Positions 52,220 through 61,766 of a DNA stretch of 64,000 bases are shown here, one piece after another. The position numbers were made by a program, and so were the translations under genes. Position 1 is the stretch's first letter. Each line of letters opens with the position of its first letter. The stretch lies in assembly GCF_013149275.1 (NCBI RefSeq), contig NZ_JABGNA010000001.1:248001-312000 (forward strand). The letters are read 5' to 3'. Origin of the DNA: Mucilaginibacter sp. SG564 (GTDB taxonomy: Bacteria; Bacteroidota; Bacteroidia; Sphingobacteriales; Sphingobacteriaceae). A model generated the notes under the pieces. It saw only the letters and a program-made list of their open reading frames with translations. It had not been told where the DNA came from and did not search any database.

Positions 52220-53471
52220 AGGTCTTAGCCCCGGTTTGGATGACGTAGAAGCCATTAGGATCAAGAAACTTATTTGTTGTTGCTGTAACTATTGGTTTTG
52301 CAGAGGCTGGCAGGGCAGCACCGTTGAAACTTCCAAAGTACGTAAACACGATTGTTCCACTAGCAGGAAATTTTGCAATAACCGCAGGATCCCCAGCACT
52401 ATAACCATTGTCGGTAAAAAAACCCAACCTGTCATAAGTAGTTCCTTGGTCAAAGCTGTACAAGCGGTACACAAATTCACTAAATATTGAACGTAAGTTA
52501 AAAGCATCCACAACATTATCTACAGTAAAACCGGTATTGGACTCCCAATACGTATTGCTATTAGCCGGATTATTATGAAATGCTTTAGCTGCTGTTAGAT
52601 CATATTTTAAGGGTGTAATAGCTTCTTTTACTTGTGTAGCACTGCCATTTACAGTTAAACTTACCGTATGACTAGTTGTGTCACCAGCTATTTTTCCTAT
52701 ACTGGTTATCGAGGTTTTGTCGATCAAAAGCGGGGTGCCAAGTATGATGCTGTTGGTTGAACCATCAATATAAAAACCACTGGAAACTGTTTTTAAATTG
52801 GTGCCACCTTCCAGATAAGAGAGGCTTAGTATTTTATTTCCTTTATCAATATTCAATTCGCAAGCCGTTGTGCCTATAGTTACCCTTTTAAAGTAAGTGC
52901 GCACAGCGTTCAATGTCGTAAACACAGCCGTGGTGCCTGTTGTAAAAGAGGTGTATTCGGCTGTTGTTTTGGCTTTTACTAAGGTGAGTTTACTTCCTTT
53001 TTTATTGCCTATCAGGGTTATGGTATCGCCGCTCATTTTATCAAATGAAAATTCAAAATCTGAGCTGTAGCCAATGCCCGAATCTCCGCCAAGCACATTT
53101 GGATCGGGATCTGACAGTAAATGTATATAGGAGTAGGTATCAAACAGCAGTGACGGCGCCTGTAATTGCTTTAAGCTATAAGCACTTTCGTTCGGGGTGG
53201 TTGATGTTTCCTCGTCTATATCAGAAAGCATGGATACCCTGTTATCGGCTCCAAATTTTATAGAAAACAGATAAACACCGCCGCCATTGGGGTATAAAAT
53301 AGCTTTCCAGCCATTGGGAGCGCTTGTTAACTGCGTTTGATATTTACTAAGCGCTTCTGTGCTTCGTTCGGTAGGGGTTTTGCCAAAATAATCGGGATCA
53401 TTTTTTTTACATGCAGATAAGCTTGTTATCAGCAGTAATAATAAATATGCCGGGTAAGTATATTTTTTCAT
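52170..53471 (-). CDS. DUF4302 domain lipoprotein
   Basis: The 433-residue product has a lipobox (ITSLSAC, Cys21) and the DUF4302 opening: TPTERSTEALSKYQTQLTSAPNGWK, here seen in parts at about residues 31-57. The domain is beta-rich with repeated aromatic strands such as FEFSFDKMSGDTITLIGNK. The family is found mainly in Bacteroidota, next to SusC/SusD and zinc-metallohydrolase lipoproteins, as here. It is presumably surface exposed and part of the uptake complex. Its biochemical role is not known. It lies 68 nt after the metallohydrolase gene. Confidence 0.92.
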   Translation of the reverse strand: MKKYTYPAYLLLLLITSLSACKKNDPDYFGKTPTERSTEALSKYQTQLTSAPNGWKAILYPNGGGVYLFSIKFGADNRVSMLSDIDEETSTTPNESAYSLKQLQAPSLLFDTYSYIHLLSDPDPNVLGGDSGIGYSSDFEFSFDKMSGDTITLIGNKKGSKLTLVKAKTTAEYTSFTTGTTAVFTTLNAVRTYFKRVTIGTTACELNIDKGNKILSLSYLEGGTNLKTVSSGFYIDGSTNSIILGTPLLIDKTSITSIGKIAGDTTSHTVSLTVNGSATQVKEAITPLKYDLTAAKAFHNNPANSNTYWESNTGFTVDNVVDAFNLRSIFSEFVYRLYSFDQGTTYDRLGFFTDNGYSAGDPAVIAKFPASGTIVFTYFGSFNGAALPASAKPIVTATTNKFLDPNGFYVIQTGAKTYDLVNATNARAWMSFY

Positions 53472-53539
53472 TGTATGTCTTAATTAATTTATTTTACGTT
53501 ACACTCAACGCGTTGCGCGTTATTAAAACCGGTTATCAT

Positions 53540-54442
53540 CTAATTATTGCTTATAGCAGCAATAGAGGCATGAACCCGTGTTTGTAAACTGTAAAAATCA
53601 ATGTTGAAATTCTTCTTAAAGTAATCAACCACAATGGCTTCTTTTTGCCTCATCTTAGCAATACCGGCAGCATAAGCCGGATCAGGGATAAGTCGCTTCT
53701 TCGCCGGATCGGTTGGGTCAACGATAGTTTTGTTCAAATAAGCCTCATACCCATCCTTACCCCAGGTAAGCATCCATGAAACCATTTCGGCAATATCCTC
53801 AGTATACTTATCCCTTGCATATTTCGAAATAAAGCCTAATTGCAATGGAATCTCTGAGGCGGTTGCCCAATTTCCGCTGTAGTCGCCGGCAGATACCTTG
53901 GCATATTCAACAGGGATCACCTTTTTCTGGTTAAGGATATGGGTAAATTCGTGATTAATTACATGTACTAATTGTATTACCGCGTCCTCATCTTTTAAAT
54001 CAGTACCATTAACATTGGTTAGTAAAATAGTGAGCCCTCCGGAAGCTTCGCCTAGTACCTCGGTGCCATCGGTGTTGATTTCGGCACTTCCAGACAGGAT
54101 TATCTGTTTCGGTGTATATATTTTCATGAACACATCGCTACCGGTTTCGGCATTGTACGGATCAAGCCATGCTTGTTTAACGCCCTCCATAAAAGGCATA
54201 ATGTTAGTTTCCTGGGGTGGTACCAGAACATATTGCTGGTCAAATAGTGATTGATCCCATTTGTATTTAACATCAATGTTATAGGGTTTTACAAACTGTG
54301 TATTTAAATAGGTATCAATAGCTGTTTTACCGGCGGTTTCGTTACCCAAGTAATTGTCTTGCAATACCAGTTTATTATCCTTTTTGCACGAAAAGCTAAA
54401 AAACGTGAGCAAAAAAAGGATTAAGTATTTTCTGTTTTTCAT
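53540..54442 (-). CDS. Substrate-import-associated zinc metallohydrolase lipoprotein
   Basis: The 300-residue product has a lipoprotein signal (FFSFSC, Cys19) and a gluzincin-like domain with H164EFTH168 (VINHEFTHIL) and a downstream Glu219 (EDIAEMVSW) as probable third zinc ligand. It matches the putative zinc-binding metallopeptidase family regularly encoded with SusC/SusD and DUF4302 proteins. It should act at the cell surface or in the periplasm, probably on peptide bonds. The preceding gene is susD, 73 nt upstream. Confidence 0.93.
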   Translation of the reverse strand: MKNRKYLILFLLTFFSFSCKKDNKLVLQDNYLGNETAGKTAIDTYLNTQFVKPYNIDVKYKWDQSLFDQQYVLVPPQETNIMPFMEGVKQAWLDPYNAETGSDVFMKIYTPKQIILSGSAEINTDGTEVLGEASGGLTILLTNVNGTDLKDEDAVIQLVHVINHEFTHILNQKKVIPVEYAKVSAGDYSGNWATASEIPLQLGFISKYARDKYTEDIAEMVSWMLTWGKDGYEAYLNKTIVDPTDPAKKRLIPDPAYAAGIAKMRQKEAIVVDYFKKNFNIDFYSLQTRVHASIAAISNN

Positions 54443-54515
54443 CTTAATACTATTTTTTATTAGAATTAAATATTGTTCAATATTCTAAGTGTCATCATCT
54501 GAATATTACCCGGTA

Positions 54516-56084
54516 TTAACGCGGGTTAGGTGCAAGACCGGCCTGGCTCTGCGCCGTTTGCGGAATTTGCATTACCTTACGCGGGTCATCGGCTTTAAGT
54601 TCGTAACGATCAACTTCGTTGCCTGCATTATCAAGTATAGTATGTGTTACCGGCAGATGATATCTCAAAATATCAAACCAACGCATTCCTTCATCTACAT
54701 ATTCATAGCGTTTTAAGTCAAGAATAGTGCTGATCAGGGCATCTTTGGTAGAGCCTGTTTTATAGTATGCCAGCGCTTTTGCTATGGTAAGGTTGTTGGT
54801 GCCTGGATCATAATTATTAATGATGGTACTTAAATATGTATTCAGACTGCTAACAGCGGCATCATAATTACCTTGCATAACCAATGCCTCGGCCCGGTTA
54901 AACAAGACCTCGCCACTGCTCAATAAAGGAATATATATATAGCCGTTGCCTATTTGAGTACTCCCCTGAACAAAAATGAAGTTTTCCAAAAACTTGTTAA
55001 GCCCCTTCATTTGTCCGGACGCGCCGTAGCTTCTTATATCTACTGCGAGGGAGCCATTTACAATTCCGGGTATTTTAACGATATCAATCCTGATTTTTGC
55101 GTTTAGGCCATAACGGAAATTTTGCCAATCCCGGGCCCAGTATGAAGCTGTAGTGGCCAATAGCAGGTTTGCCTTTTGTGTTGATTTTGTGTATAAAGCC
55201 CTAAAATCAAGGTCGGTGATTGGTTTGTAAACCGTATTCCAGGGCCTTAAATAGGTAATGGTAGTACTACCCGGAAAAGCCTGATCTGCTTGCTGAACCA
55301 CTTTATCATATTGTTGTTTAAACAGGTAAAACCTGGCGGCAAACGCGTGGGCCGCGGTTGTTGTAAACCGGAAAGCCGGTACCTGGTAAGCATTATCGTC
55401 CAGCAGTGGCATGCCTGCCAGTATATCCTTTTCAATCATGTCATAAACATAAGCTACCGTTTTACGATCGTACTTTTTAAGTAACTGGGTTTCAGGTTCG
55501 GTTACGTAAGGTATTCCCGGGTCTGTTGCTGCCGTAGCGGGGTTATAGGTTTTGGCATAAAGGGATACGAGCATAAAATGAGCATAGGCGCGTGCCAGCA
55601 AGGCTTCACCTTTATACGGTTGATAGGCTACTGGATTTGCAGCCTTATTACAGGCGTCAAGCGCTTGGTTAGCAGCGGCTATCGCGTTATAACATCCCAA
55701 CCAGTAATTATCTGATGATCCTGAAATATTGGAAGGGTAATCAATGTACTTATAAGCATTTTCGTTTATCAACGGATCAAGCGAACCTTGGGTGGCATAA
55801 CCCCTGTCGCCGCTGTTATCAGATAACGATTCACAAAAACTGATGTAATCAGCTGCGGGATATGCCGAAGTAAGCAATTGCGATACTTTGGTAGGGTTAT
55901 CCAGCGTAGTGCGGTTATCGGGTTGTTTATCAAGGTATTTGTTACATGATGCTAATGCCATGGTGCTTACCAATGCGGCAATTAGCATAGGTAATTTCCC
56001 TATCGGTTTTTTGCCACTTGCTTTTGATAGCGTAGGGGCAAAGGTTCTGTGAACTGGTATATATTGTTTTAAAACTAATTTCAT
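54516..56084 (-). CDS. RagB/SusD family outer membrane lipoprotein of the zinc-metallohydrolase locus
   Basis: The 522-residue product has an unusually long basic N-region before the lipobox (TMALASC, Cys47); a later Met at residue 33 would give a shorter but less charged signal. SusD features follow: NKYLDKQPDNRT, GEALLARAYAHFMLVSLYAK near 155, and YEYVDEGMRWFDILRYHLPV near the end. The QNPGY ending is replaced by SQAGLAPNPR, consistent with the RagB-like subgroup found with zinc metallohydrolases. It lies 18 nt after susC. Confidence 0.94.
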   Translation of the reverse strand: MKLVLKQYIPVHRTFAPTLSKASGKKPIGKLPMLIAALVSTMALASCNKYLDKQPDNRTTLDNPTKVSQLLTSAYPAADYISFCESLSDNSGDRGYATQGSLDPLINENAYKYIDYPSNISGSSDNYWLGCYNAIAAANQALDACNKAANPVAYQPYKGEALLARAYAHFMLVSLYAKTYNPATAATDPGIPYVTEPETQLLKKYDRKTVAYVYDMIEKDILAGMPLLDDNAYQVPAFRFTTTAAHAFAARFYLFKQQYDKVVQQADQAFPGSTTITYLRPWNTVYKPITDLDFRALYTKSTQKANLLLATTASYWARDWQNFRYGLNAKIRIDIVKIPGIVNGSLAVDIRSYGASGQMKGLNKFLENFIFVQGSTQIGNGYIYIPLLSSGEVLFNRAEALVMQGNYDAAVSSLNTYLSTIINNYDPGTNNLTIAKALAYYKTGSTKDALISTILDLKRYEYVDEGMRWFDILRYHLPVTHTILDNAGNEVDRYELKADDPRKVMQIPQTAQSQAGLAPNPR

Positions 56085-56102
56085 GGTGTTTGATGTGTCT
56101 TT

Positions 56103-59100
56103 TTAAAATCCAACTTTTAAAGAAAGTACCAACTGTTTTTGCAATGGCTGGGCCACGCCGCCGGCATTAAAAAACTCAGGATCCTGCCCATAAAGATTTT
56201 TATCAGCAAAAAGGAGCCATAAGTTTGTACCCGAGGCGGTTACCGAAGCGTTGTTCATGCCTATTCGTTTGGCAAAATCAACAGGAAGCTGGTAGGTGAA
56301 AGCCACATATTTTACTCTGACAAACCCACCATTCGCTACCCTTGCCGATGAGAAGTTATAATTGTTATAAGGATATGCATCCTGGTTTACCGTGTAAAAA
56401 GTTTCTGCATCAAGTATGGACGGTACGTTGGTTTTCGTTTCATCGCCAGGTACTTCCCACCTGTTGTTAAATTCTCTTGGGAAGGCATCCAGATCGGTGT
56501 ATTTGGATTTAAATGCAGGGTTTAAGCGTATTTTATTACCCGCCTGATAGGTGAGCTGTACAGTTAATGAAACGGGACCGTAGCGGAAATTATTGGTAAA
56601 ACCACCGGTATAAGGCGGATCGACCGGACCTTCATATTTCAGATACTTGGTTACGTTTGATTGTAAATTAACAGCGTAGCCCGTTTGCCCGGCTTCATTC
56701 ACAAATTTGGGGATACCTGTATAATGGTCAAGCCCTTTAAAATCCAATGAGAACAGGGAACCTACCGGATAGCCTAACTGATTAGCTCCGGCTGGCGCTA
56801 ACTGATCAAAAATAATGGGGGTGTTTTTGTAATTTGTTATTTTATTGGTGTTGTAACTAAATATAAAGGTTGATTTCCATCCCCATTTTTGTTTTTTAAT
56901 GATATCACCGCCAATGGTAAATTCATACCCATGCGAGCTGATGTTACCATAGTTACCTTGTTTTATTTCCTGACCACCTATACCACTTGTGCGGATGAGC
57001 CCGATAAGATCAAACCCTCTTTTGCGGTATACATCAGCGGTAAGGGTAAGCCTCCCGTTAAAAAAGCCTGCATCTACACCAATATTGCCGGAATATTGTT
57101 TTTCGAAGGTAAGATCAGAATTTTGGAGATCTTTAATATAAATACCCGATTCAATATCCTGGGTATATTGCCGGAGCGTGTTCTGGGTTTGCAAAACAAC
57201 CGAAGAGTTTGTTGCTACTCCAGGGGCGGCTGACAAGCCATAACTTGCCCTTAATTTAAGTAGGCTCACGCTTGATACGTTTTGCATAAAGTCCTCCTTA
57301 TCGATATTCCAGGCACCACTCACGCTCCAGGTAGGCAGCCAGTGCAGGTTGCTTCCTATGCCAAACTGGTTTGACCCATCATACCTTACAGATCCCGTTA
57401 GTGTATAACGGTCGTTATAAGTGTAATTGATGTTGGTATAATAGGATGCAAAGCGATCATAGGTATAGCTCATGCCAAAATATGGATCATTTTGCTCTGT
57501 GCCTTTCTTAATAATACGCGAGTCGACCAAAACAGTACCTCCATAATCATACTGATAGCCATAGCCATTGTTGAAAGCGTTTTGACGCTCGGCATATTTT
57601 ATTTCCTGCCCTATTAGTATATTAATGTTACTCTTACCAAAATCCCTCACATAAGATAAGTGATTCCTTATATCATAGCTCGATAATGAATTATCGGTAC
57701 GATTGTAAAGACCTCCTGATGGCAATACCACCACAGGCTCGTCATTAGGATGATCAGGATCCTTATAAAGGAAGCTATTGCCCTGAGCTATGGTTGGGTT
57801 GATATAGGCCCGGTACGCATTGGCCTGATTAGAGTTTTCATTTACCAGGTTTTCCTGGGTGGTTTTTACGTATCTGAAAGCACCCAGAAGATCATATCTT
57901 AAATATTTACTTATCTGGTATGACAAATTGGTTTGTAGTTTAACATCAAGAGCAGTAAGCCTGATCTTGTTGTTCTGCAACTCATTGATAATGTTAAAAG
58001 GAGCGTAATTGCGTGTAAAATACTCCAGATTTCCCTGGCTGTCATATGGCGTAACAGCCCTGCTGGTAGTTAATGCGAAATTGTATGGATTGATATCAAA
58101 ACTGCGGGTTAACTGGCCATAAACCGGATCGGATGCACGGTTAACTGTGCCTGGCGCGTCCTGCTGCCGTAATGATGCTGTGGTTATGATACCAACCTTA
58201 ACCTTGTCTGAAATGGTATAATTATTTTGAGAGTTAACCGTATAACGTTTTACCCTGTCGGCTATAGTCCACCCGTTATCGTTTAAAAAGCTTACAGAGG
58301 TATAGGATTGGGCTTTATCAGAACCGCCCGAAAAGCTGAGCGCGTGTTCCTGTACTAAAGAGTTACGGAAAAGTATTTTGAACCAATTGGTATTAGCTTC
58401 GGCGTAACGTTTTAAAAAGGCATTACGGGCATCGGGCGTATTGGCCAAACCAAAGGTTTTTGTGGCCGGATTATACTGTAAGGCATCATACATTTTGCCA
58501 TAAATGCCCCGATCCGGATTATTGCCGATATCGCCTACATTGAGCAGTCCTTTGCCGTACATTTCTGAGTAAACACTCATTTGTTCGGCCGAGTTCATAA
58601 TGTTAAAATTGCTGTAACTTGGACGCAACGAAGAGCTAAAGTTGCCAGTATAACTCACCAGCAGCGAACCTGCTTTACCTTTCTTGGTATTAATAACAAC
58701 TACTCCGTTCATAGCTCTCGCCCCATATAGTGAGGCAGCTGCTACGTCTTTTAAAATATAGATGTCATCAATATCGTTAACGTTTAAACCGGCAACAGAC
58801 GAACCCAGAAGGGTAGAGGCATCGCCGCTGGATAACTGATCGTTGGTAACGTTGATTACATCCTCCAGCACAACCCCGTCTACAACCCATAAAGGTTTAT
58901 TGGCGCCGGTAAGTGAAGTTACCCCCCTGATCCTGATTTTAGGAGCCGATCCGAATGTGCCCGATACGTTTTGTACGGAAACACCGGCTACCTTACCCTC
59001 CAGCAAACGGCTAACATCAGTTGTACCGTTCATTTTTATATCTTCGGCCTTTAATCTGGCCGCGGCACCGGTAAACTTATTTTTATCAAGGGTTTGGTAA

Positions 59101-59744
59101 CCGGTTACTACTACCTCTTTCAAGCTGGCAGCGTCTTCTTCCAGTTTGACAGATAGCGTTGGGTTTTCTGCCGAAACTTCTATTTCTAACCTTTTATAAC
59201 CCAGCATCGAAAATACCAATTTAGCTCCCTTGTGTACCCGGAGCGTAAACTGTCCGTTAGCATCAGTTTGGGTTCCGTTACTCAGGCCTTTTTCTGTAAT
59301 GGTTACGCCCGCGCTTTTTTCGTCCTTGCCATTTTGCCGTCGTAAAAGCACAGTGCCTTTCACCGTAATTAATTCATCCTGCCCTAAAGAAGTGTTAGAT
59401 GTAACAATGATATTTTTGCCAATGACTTTAAACGTTAGCGATAGTTTACTGAAGCAATCATGTAAAGCTTTTTCGATAGTCGCATCCTTTAAACTGATAC
59501 TTATTGTTTTGTCTCCCAGTTCCTTTTCATTATAAAAAAAATGATAACCAGATTGGTCGCTGACCGATCTCAATACTTTTTCAAGCGGGGCATTAACCTC
59601 CCGCAGGTTGATCTGGCTGAATCCTTTAGCGCTCGTCTGAAGAAGCGTAATAACCATCAAAAAGGTGGTTAATTTCATAACTTTTAAAAATTTGCGGAAA
59701 TACCATGCCTTGGGCACGGCAAGAATAAACGAATAAAAATTCAT
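56103..59744 (-). CDS. SusC/RagA family TonB-linked transporter with STN domain, zinc-metallohydrolase locus
   Basis: I place the start at ATG 59744 (MNFYSFILAVPK), giving 1213 residues. The frame stays open for 40 codons upstream, but that stretch contains the conserved leader hairpin, and starting here gives the same hairpin-to-start distance as at the other two loci. Domains: signal peptide (to about 45, KGFSQ), STN (about 48-115, VNAPLEKVLRSVSDQSGYHF), carboxypeptidase-regulatory-like (about 130-215), plug (LLEGKVAGVSVQNVSG, ILKDVAAASLYGARAMNGVVVINTKK) and barrel. Signals to the FecR encoded upstream. Confidence 0.94.
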   Translation of the reverse strand: MNFYSFILAVPKAWYFRKFLKVMKLTTFLMVITLLQTSAKGFSQINLREVNAPLEKVLRSVSDQSGYHFFYNEKELGDKTISISLKDATIEKALHDCFSKLSLTFKVIGKNIIVTSNTSLGQDELITVKGTVLLRRQNGKDEKSAGVTITEKGLSNGTQTDANGQFTLRVHKGAKLVFSMLGYKRLEIEVSAENPTLSVKLEEDAASLKEVVVTGYQTLDKNKFTGAAARLKAEDIKMNGTTDVSRLLEGKVAGVSVQNVSGTFGSAPKIRIRGVTSLTGANKPLWVVDGVVLEDVINVTNDQLSSGDASTLLGSSVAGLNVNDIDDIYILKDVAAASLYGARAMNGVVVINTKKGKAGSLLVSYTGNFSSSLRPSYSNFNIMNSAEQMSVYSEMYGKGLLNVGDIGNNPDRGIYGKMYDALQYNPATKTFGLANTPDARNAFLKRYAEANTNWFKILFRNSLVQEHALSFSGGSDKAQSYTSVSFLNDNGWTIADRVKRYTVNSQNNYTISDKVKVGIITTASLRQQDAPGTVNRASDPVYGQLTRSFDINPYNFALTTSRAVTPYDSQGNLEYFTRNYAPFNIINELQNNKIRLTALDVKLQTNLSYQISKYLRYDLLGAFRYVKTTQENLVNENSNQANAYRAYINPTIAQGNSFLYKDPDHPNDEPVVVLPSGGLYNRTDNSLSSYDIRNHLSYVRDFGKSNINILIGQEIKYAERQNAFNNGYGYQYDYGGTVLVDSRIIKKGTEQNDPYFGMSYTYDRFASYYTNINYTYNDRYTLTGSVRYDGSNQFGIGSNLHWLPTWSVSGAWNIDKEDFMQNVSSVSLLKLRASYGLSAAPGVATNSSVVLQTQNTLRQYTQDIESGIYIKDLQNSDLTFEKQYSGNIGVDAGFFNGRLTLTADVYRKRGFDLIGLIRTSGIGGQEIKQGNYGNISSHGYEFTIGGDIIKKQKWGWKSTFIFSYNTNKITNYKNTPIIFDQLAPAGANQLGYPVGSLFSLDFKGLDHYTGIPKFVNEAGQTGYAVNLQSNVTKYLKYEGPVDPPYTGGFTNNFRYGPVSLTVQLTYQAGNKIRLNPAFKSKYTDLDAFPREFNNRWEVPGDETKTNVPSILDAETFYTVNQDAYPYNNYNFSSARVANGGFVRVKYVAFTYQLPVDFAKRIGMNNASVTASGTNLWLLFADKNLYGQDPEFFNAGGVAQPLQKQLVLSLKVGF

Positions 59745-59755
59745 TACATTTGTTT

Positions 59756-59819
59756 GGTTTGGGTTAATACATGGAATAGCGAAACAATTCTTTTTCCCGT
59801 TAGGGAGGGTTAATCCAAA
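59756..59819 (-). promoter_or_regulatory. Long-range inverted repeat just upstream of the susC start (leader of 59744 gene)
   Basis: In the transcript TTTGGATTAA (about 59819-59810) can pair with TTAACCCAAA (59766-59757) with a single mismatch. The 3' arm lies 12 nt upstream of the ATG, as at the 49271 gene. Both leaders then share ACCCAAACCA followed by an A-rich stretch before the start codon. Confidence 0.45.
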
Positions 59820-59823
59820 TATT

Positions 59824-59851
59824 ACGCAGGAGTGCTCCAACACTTCTGCGT
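59824..59851 (-). ncRNA. Conserved leader hairpin between fecR and susC, copy 3
   Basis: Read on the minus strand: ACGCAG pairs with CTGCGT; A faces C; AGTG pairs with CACT; loop TTGGAG. An A-rich run precedes it. It begins 86 nt after the fecR stop and ends 79 nt before the proposed susC ATG. Compared with the other two copies the outer stem is a different sequence but still fully paired, which is the sign of a conserved RNA structure. Confidence 0.6.
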
Positions 59852-59936
59852 TTCTTTTGATCACCTTTCTGGGGAGAGTTTTGGTAGTTATTTTTCCATA
59901 GATGTTTAAGGTTTAGGTTTTAAATAAATTAACTGA

Positions 59937-61052
59937 TCATTCTGTACCCTCTATTATTATATTCTGGTTGTTTTGTGTCATTTTGAAACGAACCTTTAAA
60001 TAGCTTAATATATCCAGCACTTCCGACATATTAACATTCCTGGTGATTTCGCCAGAAAACTCAACGTCAGGTATCTTGCCCTCATAATTTACATTATACC
60101 ATCTCGAAAGCTGGCGCATTACTGTTGGTAAACTGGCTTTGTGAAATTTAAATAGTCCATTTTTCCAGGCTACAGCCTCTGCTACATCGGCATTATCTGT
60201 AATTTTAAAACCCTGACCTGCGAATTGTGATTGCTGGCCTGGTTTTAGGGTGATGTTTTTTGTGTTGCCGTTGATCTTAACACTTCCAGATATCAGTGTT
60301 ACTTTTGCAAGGGGTTCATCAGTATAGCTGTTAACATTAAATTGTGTGCCCAGATCTTCAATAATCTCATTTCCGGCTATGATTCTAAAAGGTTTATTAG
60401 CGTCATGTATTACTTCAAAATAAGCTTCGCCGGTAATTTCAACCTTCCGTTCATTACCATTAAACGCTACCGGAAATTTTATAGATGAAGCCGCGTTTAG
60501 CCAAACTTTTGTACCATCAGACAATACCAGGTTATATTGCCCTCCACGTGGCGTATTGAGCGTGTTATATAAAGTGGTAGCCATTGGATTCTGCTTTTCA
60601 GATGAGCTGTAAAGCACTTTTCCATCGGCTGTTCTGTCCACAGTTACACCGCCCTGTTCTGCCAGTTTCCCCGCCTGATTACCCGACAAGACCATTTTTC
60701 TTCCATTCGCAAGTGTTAAAATGGCTTTGTCTGTTCCTGGCGGTACCTGGTAAGTATATTTTTCTGCTGCCTGGGGTAAACTGTGTTTATGCCATAAGAG
60801 ATATCCCCCTGCAGATAAACAAAGTAACAAAACTGCGGCAGCCGAGGATATCCACGGAATTAACGATTTGATTTTTTGTTGAGGAGGTGGTGTTTGAATA
60901 GAAAGTATCTCGGCTAATTGATCATTAGTCAGTTCAGGCAATTTTTGGAATTCAAATTCTTTGTACCAGGATTCAAGCAATGCTTTTTCAGCTTGGGTAC
61001 ATTTTCCGGCATTGTATCGGTGTAATAATTTTTTAAAATCCTCGGTGCTCAT
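59937..61052 (-). CDS. FecR-family anti-sigma factor, zinc-metallohydrolase locus
   Basis: The 371-residue product has a cytoplasmic N-domain (1-65), a transmembrane helix (about 67-87, ISSAAAVLLLCLSAGGYLLW), a FecR domain (RGGQYNLVLSDGTKVWLNAASS to VKINGNTKNI) and a DUF4974 C-terminus (GLFKFHKASLPTVMRQLSRWYNV). It lies 61 nt after the FecI-like gene and before the STN-SusC gene. It is very similar in layout to the product of 49430-50545 (same length), suggesting the two systems are related by duplication. Confidence 0.95.
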   Translation of the reverse strand: MSTEDFKKLLHRYNAGKCTQAEKALLESWYKEFEFQKLPELTNDQLAEILSIQTPPPQQKIKSLIPWISSAAAVLLLCLSAGGYLLWHKHSLPQAAEKYTYQVPPGTDKAILTLANGRKMVLSGNQAGKLAEQGGVTVDRTADGKVLYSSSEKQNPMATTLYNTLNTPRGGQYNLVLSDGTKVWLNAASSIKFPVAFNGNERKVEITGEAYFEVIHDANKPFRIIAGNEIIEDLGTQFNVNSYTDEPLAKVTLISGSVKINGNTKNITLKPGQQSQFAGQGFKITDNADVAEAVAWKNGLFKFHKASLPTVMRQLSRWYNVNYEGKIPDVEFSGEITRNVNMSEVLDILSYLKVRFKMTQNNQNIIIEGTE

Positions 61053-61113
61053 TCCCTGCTGATATAAAATATAACTGTAAGACAGTTATGTGCCTACCCA
61101 GGGGCTAGTCGAT

Positions 61114-61695
61114 TTAATAAAAATTTAACATTAAATATAAATTCAGCAAAATTACAGCTATAATCAGCATCTCAAATTTGGGGCGTAGTGCTTTTAGGGC
61201 GCTTTTGATATGGTTTTTTACCGTAAAAACAGAAATATTTAATTTTTCTGCGATTTCTTTATGGGAAAGATTGTCTTTTCGGCTTAAAACAAAAACTTCC
61301 TTCATTTTTTCAGGGAGTGCATTGATCTCTTTATCTATCCGGGCTGCCAATTCTCTTTCCCGTATTAAAAAATCAGTTACATGATCTTCTTGGGCAACAA
61401 ATTGTATAAATGAAGAAGCATATTTCGATTCAACCTTTTTATGCTCTATATGATTTAATATTTTATTACGGATAATGGTATATAAATAGCCGGCAAGATT
61501 TTTTGTATCAGGTATTTCATGCCTGTCTTTCCATAAAAATGAAAAGGTTTCCTGTACAATATCTTTTGCCTCTTCAAAATTTCCAAGCTTTTTGTAAGCA
61601 TGAATGAGTAAGATACCTCTATAACGGCGATAGATTTCGGTATAAGCTTCCTGATCTCCTGATCTAAGTAAGTTAATTAATTCAGTATCATTCAA
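61114..61695 (-). CDS. ECF RNA polymerase sigma factor, FecI-like, with TTG start
   Basis: This 193-residue sigma factor begins with TTG at 61695: the reading MNDTELINLLRSGDQEAY matches the usual FecI N-terminus, a stop codon lies just four codons upstream, and the nearby ATG (61691) is out of frame. Region 2 (YTEIYRRYRGILL, KDIVQETFSFLWKDRHE) and region 4 (LSHKEIAEKLNISVFTVKNH) are intact. FecR and STN-SusC genes follow on the same strand. The AraC-type gene ends 71 nt upstream and could be co-transcribed. Confidence 0.93.
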   Translation of the reverse strand: MNDTELINLLRSGDQEAYTEIYRRYRGILLIHAYKKLGNFEEAKDIVQETFSFLWKDRHEIPDTKNLAGYLYTIIRNKILNHIEHKKVESKYASSFIQFVAQEDHVTDFLIRERELAARIDKEINALPEKMKEVFVLSRKDNLSHKEIAEKLNISVFTVKNHIKSALKALRPKFEMLIIAVILLNLYLMLNFY

Positions 61696-61766
61696 GATTC
61701 TATATCATGCTATTCTTCAAGAGCCAATATAAAAATAAATCAATTTATATTTCTTCTTTAAAGTTT

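Noticed and set aside
59745..59864. Upstream extension of the SusC frame by 40 codons
   Set aside because: The extension would place the conserved leader hairpin in coding sequence and puts non-signal residues before a normal signal peptide; ATG 59744 fits the spacing at the other loci.
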